Below are positions 34,076 through 42,607 of a stretch of 64,000 nucleotides of DNA, one piece after another (position 1 is the first letter of the stretch; every line of letters begins with the position of its first letter). Where the stretch lies: NCBI GenBank assembly GCA_021803205.1, contig JAJZMB010000148.1, forward strand, positions 1 through 64,000. The letters run 5' to 3'. The notes beneath the pieces are model-generated. The model worked only from the letters and a program-made list of their open reading frames with translations. It did no database searches and was not told where the DNA came from. The stretch comes from Bacillota bacterium. Its GTDB lineage: Bacteria > Bacillota > Sulfobacillia > RBS10-35 > JAJYVN01. A program made the translations under genes and the position numbers.

Positions 34076-35597
34076 CCGGCCCCGGGCCGGCGACGAGCGC
34101 ACCATCATCCGCACCGTCAAGGACCGCTCGCACCCCTACACCGTCATCAACAACACCGTCTTCAACGACGCGCGCCTCAGCTGGAAGGCCAAGGGGCTGA
34201 TGGGGTACTTCCTGAGCAAGCCCGACGACTGGCGCATCAGCGTCACCGACTTGGTGGCCCGGGGTACCGACGGCGTCAAGGCCGTGTACAGCGGTCTGCG
34301 CGAGCTTGTCGCTGCCGGGTACGTCCGGCGCTCGCCCTCGCGGGACCCGGCCGGCCGTGTCTTTGCCTGGGAGTACCTGGTCTACGAAGTCCCTCAGGTG
34401 GAGCCACTTCGCGGAAACCCTGTAGTGGATGACACCCGCGTGGATACGTCATCTCGCCCACTTGCCGGTTTTGGCGAAGTGGATGCGAACCGCATGGATG
34501 CGTCATCTCATCCACTTGCCGGTTTTGGCAAAGTGGACGAGAGCCGCGCCAGTACGTCATCTCGTCCACTCGCCGGTTTCCTACAAGTAGGTTTGCGGCA
34601 AGTAGGAAACGCGCACCTACCAAGTACTGATCCGGACCAAGTACTGAGAGACAACAACCAACCCACGGTACCGGGTACCGTGGGAGATACAGCCTGCGCG
34701 CGCGAGGCGTGGGAGCCGTCTCCCGCCACCGTTGCGCCAGTACGCGAGGACCCGGAGCAACGGGAGCCCGCACGCGCGGGCGATGCGGAGGGGGAGGGGC
34801 AGCGCCGCCGCGACGTCGCGGCGGCTGGGGCGCCGGCCGTGCCGGCGCCGTGTGAGGATGCCCCTGTGTCCAATGCTCCGGAGGGACCCGAGCAGCCGGA
34901 GGGCGGGACCGTTCCCGACCCGATCGCGGTGTGCGCGGCCTACCGGGCCGTCACCGGGCAGGACGACCTGCAACCGGAGGCGTTGTGCGCCGCCGTGCGG
35001 CGCCGGCCCCTCAGCCCGGCGTACGTGGCCGAGAAACTGGACCTGCTCCGCCGCGCGATGGAAACCGGTCAGGTGCGCCGCCCGCGCGGCTTCTTCCTGG
35101 CCGCCCTGGACCGGGACTGGACCGCCGAGACAGCGCCGCATCCCACCGAAGCGCTCGCGGGCGGCGGTATTGCTGCCTCCGGCGAGCCGGCCAGCGCGAC
35201 CGCGGACGTGGGCGGGCTTGTCGGCGCACTGCACGACCTTGGTGTGACGGCCTCGGTCGCCGAGCGCCTGGCGCGGCACAATCCCTGCAGAGTACGCCAG
35301 CAACTTGCCTGGCTGCCCTACCGAAAGGCCAAGGATCCGGCGGCGCTGATCGTCCGCGCCGTAGACGAGGGCTGGCCCGAACCGCCCGCCGCGCGGGAGG
35401 CCCGGCTGGCCGAGGCCCGGTCGCGCGAGCACGAGCGCTGGGCGGCCGAAATGGACCGGGCCAGGGTGGAATCAGACTCGCCGGAAGCACGGCGGCGGGG
35501 CCGGGAGGCGCTGGCGGAGATACGGGCGATGCTGGCACACCACCGCGACGGCGCCGCCGCACCTGCCGCTACCACGCCAGGGGAAGCCATCGGGTAG
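34053..35597 (+). CDS. Replication-initiator-like HTH protein with internal repeats
   Basis: 514 residues. The N-terminal 110 residues match the winged-helix initiator domain common in plasmid and ICE replication proteins: PYTVINNTVFNDARLSWKAK, LMGYFLSKPDDWRISVTDLV, AVYSGLRELVAAGYVRR. Then come three 18-residue repeats ending TSSRPLAGFG (about residues 125-178), a Pro/Ala/Glu-rich linker, and a C-terminal DnaD/replication-protein-like helical part (AYRAVTGQDDLQPEALCAAV). ATG 34053 overlaps the previous gene. It probably opens the origin for plasmid-like replication of the excised element; the repeats may be the origin itself. Confidence 0.7.
   Translation: MPKGGAVDRPRAGDERTIIRTVKDRSHPYTVINNTVFNDARLSWKAKGLMGYFLSKPDDWRISVTDLVARGTDGVKAVYSGLRELVAAGYVRRSPSRDPAGRVFAWEYLVYEVPQVEPLRGNPVVDDTRVDTSSRPLAGFGEVDANRMDASSHPLAGFGKVDESRASTSSRPLAGFLQVGLRQVGNAHLPSTDPDQVLRDNNQPTVPGTVGDTACAREAWEPSPATVAPVREDPEQREPARAGDAEGEGQRRRDVAAAGAPAVPAPCEDAPVSNAPEGPEQPEGGTVPDPIAVCAAYRAVTGQDDLQPEALCAAVRRRPLSPAYVAEKLDLLRRAMETGQVRRPRGFFLAALDRDWTAETAPHPTEALAGGGIAASGEPASATADVGGLVGALHDLGVTASVAERLARHNPCRVRQQLAWLPYRKAKDPAALIVRAVDEGWPEPPAAREARLAEARSREHERWAAEMDRARVESDSPEARRRGREALAEIRAMLAHHRDGAAAPAATTPGEAIG
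34398..34684. other. Candidate origin: iteron-like repeats inside the replication gene
   Basis: Three 54-bp direct repeats (aligned CGTCATCTC at 34447, 34501, 34555), preceded by a degenerate copy from about 34398. They are followed by an inverted pair GTTTCCTAC (34576-34584)/GTAGGAAAC (34602-34610), two CCAAGTACTGA repeats 17 bp apart (34620, 34637), and a palindrome CCCACGGTACC-G-GGTACCGTGGG (34662-34684). Confidence 0.5.
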
Positions 35598-35722
35598 GTC
35601 GGGCGCTGGGGTGGGCCGACGCCAGGTAGCGCCACCCTGACGGCCTTCCGGGAGGCCGATTGGCGCGGGCACGTCTAGCGGTGGAAGGGGCATCGTGGCG
35701 TATGATAGTGCGCACGGGGGCG

Positions 35723-36091
35723 ATGTGTATGCAGCGCACCAACGTTTACTTGGACGAGGACCAAATGCGTGCGTTGAAAGTCCTCGCTGCCGAACAAGGC
35801 CGGAGCCTGGCGGAACTCGTACGGCGGGCCGTGGACCGGCTGCTGGCCGACAGCCATGCTGCCCAAGATGCAGATCCCGAACAGGTTGACGAGGGCACCG
35901 CGCGGGCGCGGAGCGAGGTGCAGGATGCGCGCCGGGCAGGGGGAGACGAGGCTGTGCTGGCGCTGGTCCGACAGGGCTTGGCCCGGCCCCAGCGGAAGGA
36001 CTTGCCGGAGGACTTTTGGCGAATGGCACGGCCAGCCGACCCGCAGGGAGCGGTACGGGCGGCGTTGCTGGCCGAGCGTGAAGAGTCGTGA
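35723..36091 (+). CDS. Ribbon-helix-helix antitoxin (VapB-like)
   Basis: 122 residues. The N-terminus is a classic RHH DNA-binding domain (QRTNVYLDEDQMRALKVLAA then EQGRSLAELVRRAVDRLLA); the rest is an acidic toxin-neutralising tail. ATG 35723 or the ATG six bases on gives the standard start; an ATG at 35702 is also possible. Its stop overlaps the toxin start by four bases, a typical toxin-antitoxin arrangement, and it should autoregulate the pair. Confidence 0.82.
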   Translation: MCMQRTNVYLDEDQMRALKVLAAEQGRSLAELVRRAVDRLLADSHAAQDADPEQVDEGTARARSEVQDARRAGGDEAVLALVRQGLARPQRKDLPEDFWRMARPADPQGAVRAALLAEREES

Positions 36092-36525
36092 GGTTCTGGG
36101 ACGCGTCCGCACTGATCCCTCTCTGCGTACGCGAGGCGGCTTCTCCCGCGGCGGAGGATCTGCTGCGCAAGGACCCCGGGATGGTCGTCTGGTGGGGATC
36201 GCGCGTCGAATGCTGGTCGGCGCTGTGCCGGAGGCGCCGGGAAGGGACGCTCGGCCCCGATGGCGAGCATGCGGCACGTATGGTCCTGCAGGCCCTCTGC
36301 GGCGCGTGGGTCGAGGTCAAGCCGACCGACGCCGTGCGCACAGAGGCCGACCGAATCCTGCGTCACCACGCCTTGCGGGCGGCCGACGCCCTGCAACTCG
36401 CCGCAGCCCGTCTTTGGGCGGTACGCCTGTCGTCCGGGCGGGCGGCGCTCGTGTGTTACGATGCGAGGTTGCGGCAAGCGGCTGGGGCAGAAGGGCTGGA
36501 GGTCTTGCCGGCCGTCATGCCCTGA
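36088..36525 (+). CDS. PIN-domain toxin (VapC-like)
   Basis: 145 residues. Four acidic PIN-site residues are visible: Asp in MRFWDASALIPLC, Glu in SRVECWSALCR, Asp in LRAADALQLAAA, Asp in CYDARLRQAA. VapC toxins are Mg-dependent RNases that cut tRNA or rRNA when the antitoxin decays. GTG start 36088 overlaps the antitoxin stop. In the element it probably stabilises inheritance. Confidence 0.87.
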   Translation: MRFWDASALIPLCVREAASPAAEDLLRKDPGMVVWWGSRVECWSALCRRRREGTLGPDGEHAARMVLQALCGAWVEVKPTDAVRTEADRILRHHALRAADALQLAAARLWAVRLSSGRAALVCYDARLRQAAGAEGLEVLPAVMP

Positions 36526-36654
36526 TCGGGGAGTCGGGCGCTGCCGGACGGGCGGGCGGTCGCGGGCCCGCCTTCAGCCGTGCCTCGAATTGCTCGTTGT
36601 GGACCAGCCCCGATGTCGCGAGCCCAGGAAGGAGTCTGGGAGGAGGTGCAGCGG

Positions 36655-37827
36655 ATGCGCAGCAGGACCGCCATCGCGTTGGCGGGGGCGGCTGTAGTGG
36701 CATGCGTCGCTCTGCCCATCACCGCTGCAGCTGAGACACCGCAGTACGCAGGGACGTTTACGGGGTGGAAGTGCCTGGTCCAGGCGCCCGTGCTCAACTG
36801 CGACCTGCAAATCACGGGTGGAGACGCTTGGGAGGATTACCCCCTGGCGGACTTCACGGACATGAGCGTGTCCGCCCTTCAGACCCCGAACAACGTGGAC
36901 GTTCTGAAGACCCTCATGAACATCCGGCAGGTCTCCAACTTCCCGGGAGACGTGGGGCCGATCGCCATCGACCCGGCGGTGGCCACACTCGTCGGGCCGG
37001 CGCTCGCCACCGATCTCAAGACGTGGTTTGCCGCCGACGCGATCACGCAGGGGTTGGCCGGCGGGCCCATTCCTCCGGTCCCGGGTGGCGGGGCCTCGCC
37101 GGACCCCTCGGTGGGGGTGGACTGCTACTTTTGGCCGTATACTGCACCCGCGCCGACGAGGCCCGGCACGTGCACTGCACCTCCAGCCACCGTAGGCGCC
37201 AACGGCGCGGTGGAATGGCCTGGATACCCTTCGTCCGTGACGAAGCCGGCGTCCCCGCCGCCGACCCCGGCGGCAGTCGTATCGAGCACGGTCCAAGCGG
37301 TCACGGGGGCCGTGGCATCCGAGAGCGGCCAGAGTACGCCCTCCGGCGCCGGGACGGGTGCGACGAGCGTGGCGAAGCCGTCCACCGTGACCCCGGTGCC
37401 GCCGACCTCGACCCCGACCAACGCCCAGGGGGTGCAGGAAGCCGCCGCGCAAGCCGATAAGCCCACCCCATCGACCGGGGTGTGCAAGGACTCCCAGAGC
37501 AACGTGACGCCCTGCACTCAAGACCCGGCGTACGCTGCACCTATAACGCCAAACGCCGTCGCCGCAGCAAAAGCCACGCTCCGGAAGGACGCGGCGGCCA
37601 ACCGGGCCCGGGCACCGTGGAGAAACGCGGGGGCTGTGGCCCTGATGCTCGGGATCCTGCTGCTGGGTGCGGGCGGCATAACCGCGATTGTTCGGCGTCC
37701 TGAGCGTTGGGGCGATGGGGTCTTCCTTCCCCGGGCGCACCGGATCGGCCGGGCGATGCTGATTGTGGGAGCACCGCTGCTCGCCATCGGAGTGGTCGTA
37801 TATCTGGCGAATCCCCTGATTCGGTAG
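36655..37827 (+). CDS. Exported, C-terminally membrane-anchored ICE protein
   Basis: 390 residues. Signal peptide to about residue 26 (ALAGAAVVACVALPITAAAE); an extracytoplasmic N-domain with paired cysteines (GWKCLVQAPVLNCDLQ); a Pro/Thr/Ser/Ala-rich stalk (PVPPTSTPTNAQ); then two transmembrane helices near the end (AVALMLGILLLGAGGITAIV and AMLIVGAPLLAIGVVVYLA). ATG 36655 follows GAGGAGG. It looks like a surface protein of the pilus/transfer module; no family recognised. Confidence 0.7.
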   Translation: MRSRTAIALAGAAVVACVALPITAAAETPQYAGTFTGWKCLVQAPVLNCDLQITGGDAWEDYPLADFTDMSVSALQTPNNVDVLKTLMNIRQVSNFPGDVGPIAIDPAVATLVGPALATDLKTWFAADAITQGLAGGPIPPVPGGGASPDPSVGVDCYFWPYTAPAPTRPGTCTAPPATVGANGAVEWPGYPSSVTKPASPPPTPAAVVSSTVQAVTGAVASESGQSTPSGAGTGATSVAKPSTVTPVPPTSTPTNAQGVQEAAAQADKPTPSTGVCKDSQSNVTPCTQDPAYAAPITPNAVAAAKATLRKDAAANRARAPWRNAGAVALMLGILLLGAGGITAIVRRPERWGDGVFLPRAHRIGRAMLIVGAPLLAIGVVVYLANPLIR

Positions 37828-37919
37828 TTCGCTCGGGTCACCAACCTGCAAATCGCATGCGGCGGCTGCCCTCGTGGCGGCCGCCACTGGTTTAACGCGA
37901 CCCGCGAGGAGGCATCCGG

Positions 37920-40133
37920 ATGCGCCGCCACCTGCTGGCGCTGGTCGCCGGGATGGGGCTGCTGGCGTCTCTGGTCCCGTCCCCGCCGGCGGCCGCGACC
38001 GCTTGGGGCGATTTCACGTGGGGGTACGACTACCAGCGCACGCGGCAGACCTTCGCCATCAACGCCCAAGCCTCGCTGGTGGAGAACGGCGTCTGTGCCG
38101 CAAGTGACCCGGGCTCGCCGTGCGTGGAGCGCTTTCCCTACGTAGTGCCGCTACCGGGGACGAGCACCGGCACGCTGATCGCGCCGGGCGACAACGCGTA
38201 CTTTGTCACCCACACATCGGACACCGCGTGGTTATGGGACCTCCCCCTCACGGCCAGTGGGCCCAAGCAGGCATCGCTGGTCCGGGATTTCACGCTGCAG
38301 CCCGGCGAGTCGTTCGACGCCCCGAGTGACCCGTCAGTCTCACCGGAGGGGAGGTGGCTGGCGGTGGGGGTGGGCAAGCGCCTTTGCTGGACCCGCTTGG
38401 CGGGGGGCGGATGGACCTGCGAGCGAATCAGGTCTCGCGAAAACGGCGCCGTTTCGATGGTCAGCATGGCGCCCGCGTTTGTACCCAGCACTTCCGGCGG
38501 CTCGGCACGCTACGTCTGCGAGGGAGACTGGAACGGGACCCTGGACTGCTTCGACATGAGCACCGGAGAGCCGGTCGTGCAGTACTACAGCAGTCAATTC
38601 CCTCATCCAGAGGACACGGCCGGCCAGATCACTTCCTCACCAGCCTTGCTTCCGGACGGACGGGTCTGTTTCGGGATTTCGTCATTCGTCGCGCCACGTG
38701 TGGTATGCGTGGCGCCGTCCAAGGGGCCCTTCACCCCACCCCAGGACGACATCGGACTCGGCACCATCCTGAACCCAGTCGCGGCCTCCACCCTGTATGA
38801 CGCTGCGAACGGGGATCTCTATGTCACCGACCAGCAGGGCAATGTCTACAGGCTGGACCCCAACTCCGGCGATGCAGTCGCTACGCAGTACGCCACCAGC
38901 GGGGCGGGGCTCACCATCGTGTCCCCGGCGCTCGACCCGAGCGGCGGGCTGTGGGTGGGCGCAAACAGCGACACCAAGCTTTGCCGCCTCGACGCCGACA
39001 GCCTGGCGGAACTCTTCTGCGCGAACGACGGCGGCGTCACGTCGCCCACGGTGGCCACCGACGGTCCGGGGTTTGCGACCGCCTGGGACTTCCTCACTGA
39101 GGGCGCGATCGACGTCATCAACACGGCGACAGGGGAAGAAACCGCCTTCGGGATAGCTCCGCCGGGGGGAAACGGGTTCGGGGCCGGGACCTTCACGGCG
39201 GCCGGCGTCGGCATTGGGCCGGGGAACGGCATCGGGGCTTGGAGCGATCAGGGCACCAGCGCCTGGGCGTCCGGGGATTACGGCGGCACGCCCGACCCAC
39301 TGATCCTGCCCCCGCCTGTCGGCTTCAGCTCGTCGCAGACGCCGGGGGCGCTGCAGATCTGGCTGACCTCCCCGAAGCTCCTGGCGTGGGCAGCTCCGGA
39401 CCCCCTGTACACCGGCGATGCGCAGAGCAAGCCGCAGACCTATTACGTGTACGCGCTCACGGCCGTCCCGGGCGGCAGCGCCGGGGCGGGTCTGTCGGCG
39501 GACACGTCGGGAGTGGCTTCGTCCGTCGGCGTGACGCTTCCGAACGGCCGGACCGTGCCGATGAAGCTGGTGGACATGGGGGAAGCGGGGCAGCCCTCGG
39601 CCCCTATCCCTGATGCCTACATCCCGTGGCAGGACGGGCAGGGGCAGGCGGCGACGTGGGGCATGCTCGCGGCCGTCTACGCGGCGGCCAACGGGGTCAA
39701 TACCCCCCGAGGCAACCGCTACGTCGATGGCACGCCGCCGCAGATGTTCACGGGCTACATGCTCTGGCGCGCGGGGCCGTTTACCGCGCCGGCCGCCGGC
39801 TACTACGCCCTGGAAGTTGACTCCGCCACCTCGACGGGCCTGCGGAGCACCGCGCGGCCCTGGCTCGCCGCGTTCTGCCCCGACGGTGATGTGGCGACCC
39901 GCGCGGGCTGCCGGCCCCAAACGGGTGGCGGGCCGAGCGGCGGGAACGGCGGAGGCGGTGGGGGCGGGGGCAGTGGCGGCACCGCGCCGTGGCCGATTCA
40001 CGTGCACGGCGTGTTGGTGTGCGGTCCACACGAAGAGTCGTGCGTGCCCGGATGCGATCGGCACCCGGCCGACTCCCTCTGCAATCAGCAGAGCGTCCCG
40101 ACCGGCGAGACCACGAGGAGGGGCTCGGGATGA
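37920..40133 (+). CDS. Large secreted beta-propeller-like protein
   Basis: 737 residues. Signal peptide (LLALVAGMGLLASLVPSPPA), then repeated PQQ/NHL-like blade motifs such as SSPALLPDGRVCFGISSF, DAANGDLYVTDQQGNVYRLD and SPALDPSGGLWVGANSDTKL, then a second beta-rich domain and a Gly-rich linker (GGGGGGGG near residue 685) before a short Cys-rich tail (CGPHEESCVPGCDRH). Export with disulfides suggests a surface structure. GAGGAGG precedes the ATG. The next gene starts inside its stop codon (ATGA), so the two are coupled. Confidence 0.72.
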   Translation: MRRHLLALVAGMGLLASLVPSPPAAATAWGDFTWGYDYQRTRQTFAINAQASLVENGVCAASDPGSPCVERFPYVVPLPGTSTGTLIAPGDNAYFVTHTSDTAWLWDLPLTASGPKQASLVRDFTLQPGESFDAPSDPSVSPEGRWLAVGVGKRLCWTRLAGGGWTCERIRSRENGAVSMVSMAPAFVPSTSGGSARYVCEGDWNGTLDCFDMSTGEPVVQYYSSQFPHPEDTAGQITSSPALLPDGRVCFGISSFVAPRVVCVAPSKGPFTPPQDDIGLGTILNPVAASTLYDAANGDLYVTDQQGNVYRLDPNSGDAVATQYATSGAGLTIVSPALDPSGGLWVGANSDTKLCRLDADSLAELFCANDGGVTSPTVATDGPGFATAWDFLTEGAIDVINTATGEETAFGIAPPGGNGFGAGTFTAAGVGIGPGNGIGAWSDQGTSAWASGDYGGTPDPLILPPPVGFSSSQTPGALQIWLTSPKLLAWAAPDPLYTGDAQSKPQTYYVYALTAVPGGSAGAGLSADTSGVASSVGVTLPNGRTVPMKLVDMGEAGQPSAPIPDAYIPWQDGQGQAATWGMLAAVYAAANGVNTPRGNRYVDGTPPQMFTGYMLWRAGPFTAPAAGYYALEVDSATSTGLRSTARPWLAAFCPDGDVATRAGCRPQTGGGPSGGNGGGGGGGGSGGTAPWPIHVHGVLVCGPHEESCVPGCDRHPADSLCNQQSVPTGETTRRGSG

Positions 40134-40816
40134 GGCGCCGCCTGGGCCGCGAGGACGGGCAGGCCATGCCGCTTGCTCTCTTCCTGCTCCTCGCATTTCT
40201 CCTGCTTGTCTTCGGCGTGATGGGAGTGGAGGTCGGCATCTGGACCCGGATCCAGCTACAGGGGGCCGCGGACGCCGGGACGCGGGCGGGGGCGGCCGAG
40301 GCCGAGCCCTACGCCCACCTCGCAGTCACCCTTCACGAGGTATCGTGCACCCGGTCCGGGGTAGGTCAGCAGCCTGACTGCGGTGACACCGCTCCGCGCA
40401 CGGCGGACGTCGCCGGGTTCTGGGGCGACCTGTTCGGCAGCGGGTTGCCGCGGTGGGCCGTCAAGGCGGGGTGCACCGCCGTGGGGCAGAACACTCGGAA
40501 CGACGGTGACCTGATCTGCACGGGCTGGCGCCTGTCATCCTGGGGCTGGCAGTTCCCGCCCGGCACGGACCCGACTGCGGCGGCCGTTTCCTGGCTGGAT
40601 CGCGACACCGCCAAGATGACAGCGAGCGGGAAGACGGCAGTGCAGGTGCTCGGCGTGAGCGCTGCCTCCGACGGCACGGGCAACGTCTGGCTGCGTGTAC
40701 GCGCCACGGAGCCGTGGAACCCCCTCAGTCTGGTGATCGCCCAGCCGGTGACCGTCACAGTGACGAGCCAAGCGCGGCCGGAGCTGTCCGCGCCGTTGTC
40801 CCAATCGGGGAGTTGA
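40130..40816 (+). CDS. TadE/TadG-like pilus-assembly protein
   Basis: 228 residues with the TadG-type start GREDGQAMPLALFLLLAFLL and a single N-terminal membrane helix, followed by an extracytoplasmic domain with four cysteines. TadE/TadG proteins are pseudopilin-like parts of Flp pilus systems. ATG 40130 overlaps the stop of the preceding gene, and GAGGAGGGG lies within that gene. A second TadE/TadG pair lies at 52504-53453. Confidence 0.72.
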   Translation: MRRRLGREDGQAMPLALFLLLAFLLLVFGVMGVEVGIWTRIQLQGAADAGTRAGAAEAEPYAHLAVTLHEVSCTRSGVGQQPDCGDTAPRTADVAGFWGDLFGSGLPRWAVKAGCTAVGQNTRNDGDLICTGWRLSSWGWQFPPGTDPTAAAVSWLDRDTAKMTASGKTAVQVLGVSAASDGTGNVWLRVRATEPWNPLSLVIAQPVTVTVTSQARPELSAPLSQSGS

Positions 40817-40821
40817 TCGTC

Positions 40822-41586
40822 ATGTTCGCGATCCTGCGAGCCCGGTGGCTTGCCGGACTCGGTTGGGTGTTCGGCTCGGTTCCCGCGACGGCCCTGGTCG
40901 GTTGGACGGCCTTTTGGGTCGTCTGCGCCGCGGCTGCGGCTGCGGCCGGCGGCGCGTTGTTGGGTCTCCTTCGTGCAACGGGGTGTGGGCGCGGCGCCGC
41001 CGATTGGCCCACCGGCCCCGGCATGGGTCTTGGGTTGGCCGTGGTACTCGCGTGGGCCGCGGTGCAGGCCGGCTACGGGTGCTACCGGCACCGCTGCCGG
41101 CGTCTCAGCCGCTCCCTGGGCCTGGAGGTCGCGTACCTCGTGCCCGAATGCCCCGCGCTGGTGGCGGGCCTATACCGCCGGAAGGGCGTGGGGGCCCGAG
41201 TTCGACCGCTGGCGTTCACCATCCACGTGAACACGTCCTGGCGGGCGCCGGCCGGAACATCCGCCGATGAAGCGCGGCGGGTCTTCGGCGACATGTACCG
41301 GGCGGACTACGACCGCATCCTACGGGAGCTACGGGGAGCCCCTGTCCTCTTGGCGTCGTCGACCTTCAACCGCCACGACTCCCGTCTGGCCGTGCAGGCG
41401 GTGGACCAGGGCTGGGCCTGGCAGGCGGCGGGACCGCTGCTGCCCGCGCAGCCGAGGCTCAACGGCCCCAAGAAGCGCGCCAAGGAACAGGTCCGCATGT
41501 TCGGCGCCGTGGTGTCCCGCCGGCGAGTGGACAACCCCGCCGCCTGGCGCACCCGCCTCTTTGACTGCGCTGCGGCGCCGGCATAG
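40822..41586 (+). CDS. Membrane protein of unknown function, 254 aa
   Basis: Two hydrophobic helices near the N-terminus (ALVGWTAFWVVCAAAAAAAG; GLGLAVVLAWAAVQAGYGCY), then a cytosolic-type domain (VAYLVPECPALVAGLYRRKG, EARRVFGDMYRADYDRILRE). ATG 40822 is six bases past the previous stop. Last gene before a strong terminator, so it closes the operon that starts at about 36655. No family recognised. Confidence 0.65.
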   Translation: MFAILRARWLAGLGWVFGSVPATALVGWTAFWVVCAAAAAAAGGALLGLLRATGCGRGAADWPTGPGMGLGLAVVLAWAAVQAGYGCYRHRCRRLSRSLGLEVAYLVPECPALVAGLYRRKGVGARVRPLAFTIHVNTSWRAPAGTSADEARRVFGDMYRADYDRILRELRGAPVLLASSTFNRHDSRLAVQAVDQGWAWQAAGPLLPAQPRLNGPKKRAKEQVRMFGAVVSRRRVDNPAAWRTRLFDCAAAPA

Positions 41587-41598
41587 GACGCTGCCCTC

Positions 41599-41620
41599 GT
41601 ATTCCGCACTGAATAGCGGG
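41599..41620. promoter_or_regulatory. Imperfect palindrome shared with 51412, candidate operator
   Basis: GTATTCCGCACTGAATAGCG lies between the end of the previous operon and its terminator, upstream of cpaB. The same 20-mer with a perfect palindromic core is at 51412-51431 upstream of the pilin genes. Confidence 0.5.
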
Positions 41621-41626
41621 TGACGC

Positions 41627-41648
41627 GGCCGGGGCTCCCGGCCTTTTT
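41627..41648 (+). terminator. Rho-independent terminator before cpaB
   Basis: Stem GGCCGGG-GCT-CCCGGCC (41627-41643) followed directly by TTTTT. Confidence 0.85.
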
Positions 41649-41674
41649 GCTGTGTACAAGGGGGAGGGGTACGG

Positions 41675-42607
41675 TTGCGATTCCGGACGTGGTCCCTGCG
41701 GAGCGCGCTCTTGCCGGTGCTGGGCGTGATCCTCATCGCCGGCTCCATCCTGACGGTCCTGGGGCTCGGGCGCTACCAGACCCGCCAGGTGATGGTGGTG
41801 GTGGCGACCCGCGACATCCAGCCCCTGGCGCCGATCATGCCGGGTGACGTCGAGGTGCGGCCGGTGCCCGCGACGGCGGTGCCGAAGTCGGATGCGTACC
41901 ACAGCACGGCCGCCTTGATCGGCCACTTCGTGCAATACGGCGTCGTGGCCGGCGATGTGGTGCGGCCGCAGATGCTCCTGGCCACGCCCGAGGGGTCGTC
42001 CTCCCTGAACGTGCAGCTCCGGGAGGCCTCGGCCAAGGGCGGGACGGCCTTGGAGGCAGTGCCGCTGCCCCTCGACCAGTCAGGGGGCTTCACCTTGCCG
42101 CAACCGGGTGACCGCGTGAGCATCTTGGGGGTGCTCAACCCGCCTGGCGCGGGCGGCCAAGGCCAGGGGCAGGTCTCCAAGGTGGTGATCGGGCACGTTC
42201 TGGTGCTCTCCGTCATCGCCCCGGGTTCCGTCCCCGCAGCCAAGGCGACGCCGTTTGGCGGCAGCGCGAGCGCGCCTACGGGTGCGCAGGCAACCTCGGG
42301 CGTTCTGGTGCTGGCCTTGACGCCGACCGAGGCGGAGCGGCTCGTGCTTGCCGAGGCCGCCGGCAAGGTCACCCTCGTCCTCGATGAGTTGCCCACGGGC
42401 AAAGCAAGTGGCTGCGGGAGCGCCACGGGGCCTGCCGGTCCCGCCGGCCCCGCGACGGCCACCGGTTCCGGCGGCTGCGCAGCCCCGGTCGTGCCTCCCG
42501 TTACCTACTCGGAGCTGGCCGGTCTGGGAGGCGCGGGCGGATCGCCGGTCACGCCCGCGCCGACGGACGCCGGGACGCTGCCGCCGGCGCCAGGGGGGGG
42601 TGCGTGA
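41675..42607 (+). CDS. cpaB: Flp pilus assembly protein CpaB/RcpC (SAF domain)
   Basis: 310 residues. One N-terminal membrane helix (LLPVLGVILIAGSILTVLGL), then the SAF domain (VMVVVATRDIQPLAPIMPGD) and the RcpC-like domain with DRVSILGVLN. The C-terminus is a Gly/Ala/Pro-rich tail. The CpaB role is not fully settled; it is an extracytoplasmic component of Tad secretion. TTG 41675 has AGGGGGAGGGG upstream. Its stop overlaps the cpaE start. First gene of the cpaB-cpaE-cpaF-tadB-tadC unit. Confidence 0.82.
   Translation: MRFRTWSLRSALLPVLGVILIAGSILTVLGLGRYQTRQVMVVVATRDIQPLAPIMPGDVEVRPVPATAVPKSDAYHSTAALIGHFVQYGVVAGDVVRPQMLLATPEGSSSLNVQLREASAKGGTALEAVPLPLDQSGGFTLPQPGDRVSILGVLNPPGAGGQGQGQVSKVVIGHVLVLSVIAPGSVPAAKATPFGGSASAPTGAQATSGVLVLALTPTEAERLVLAEAAGKVTLVLDELPTGKASGCGSATGPAGPAGPATATGSGGCAAPVVPPVTYSELAGLGGAGGSPVTPAPTDAGTLPPAPGGGA

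Noticed and set aside
34426-34590. CRISPR array at the 54-bp repeats
   Set aside because: Repeats abut without unique spacers, only three to four units, and encode an in-frame 18-residue protein repeat.
38682-40196. 504-codon minus-strand frame opposite the propeller gene
   Set aside because: Antisense, Arg/Ala/Gly-rich and without motifs; the plus-strand product has signal peptide and repeats.
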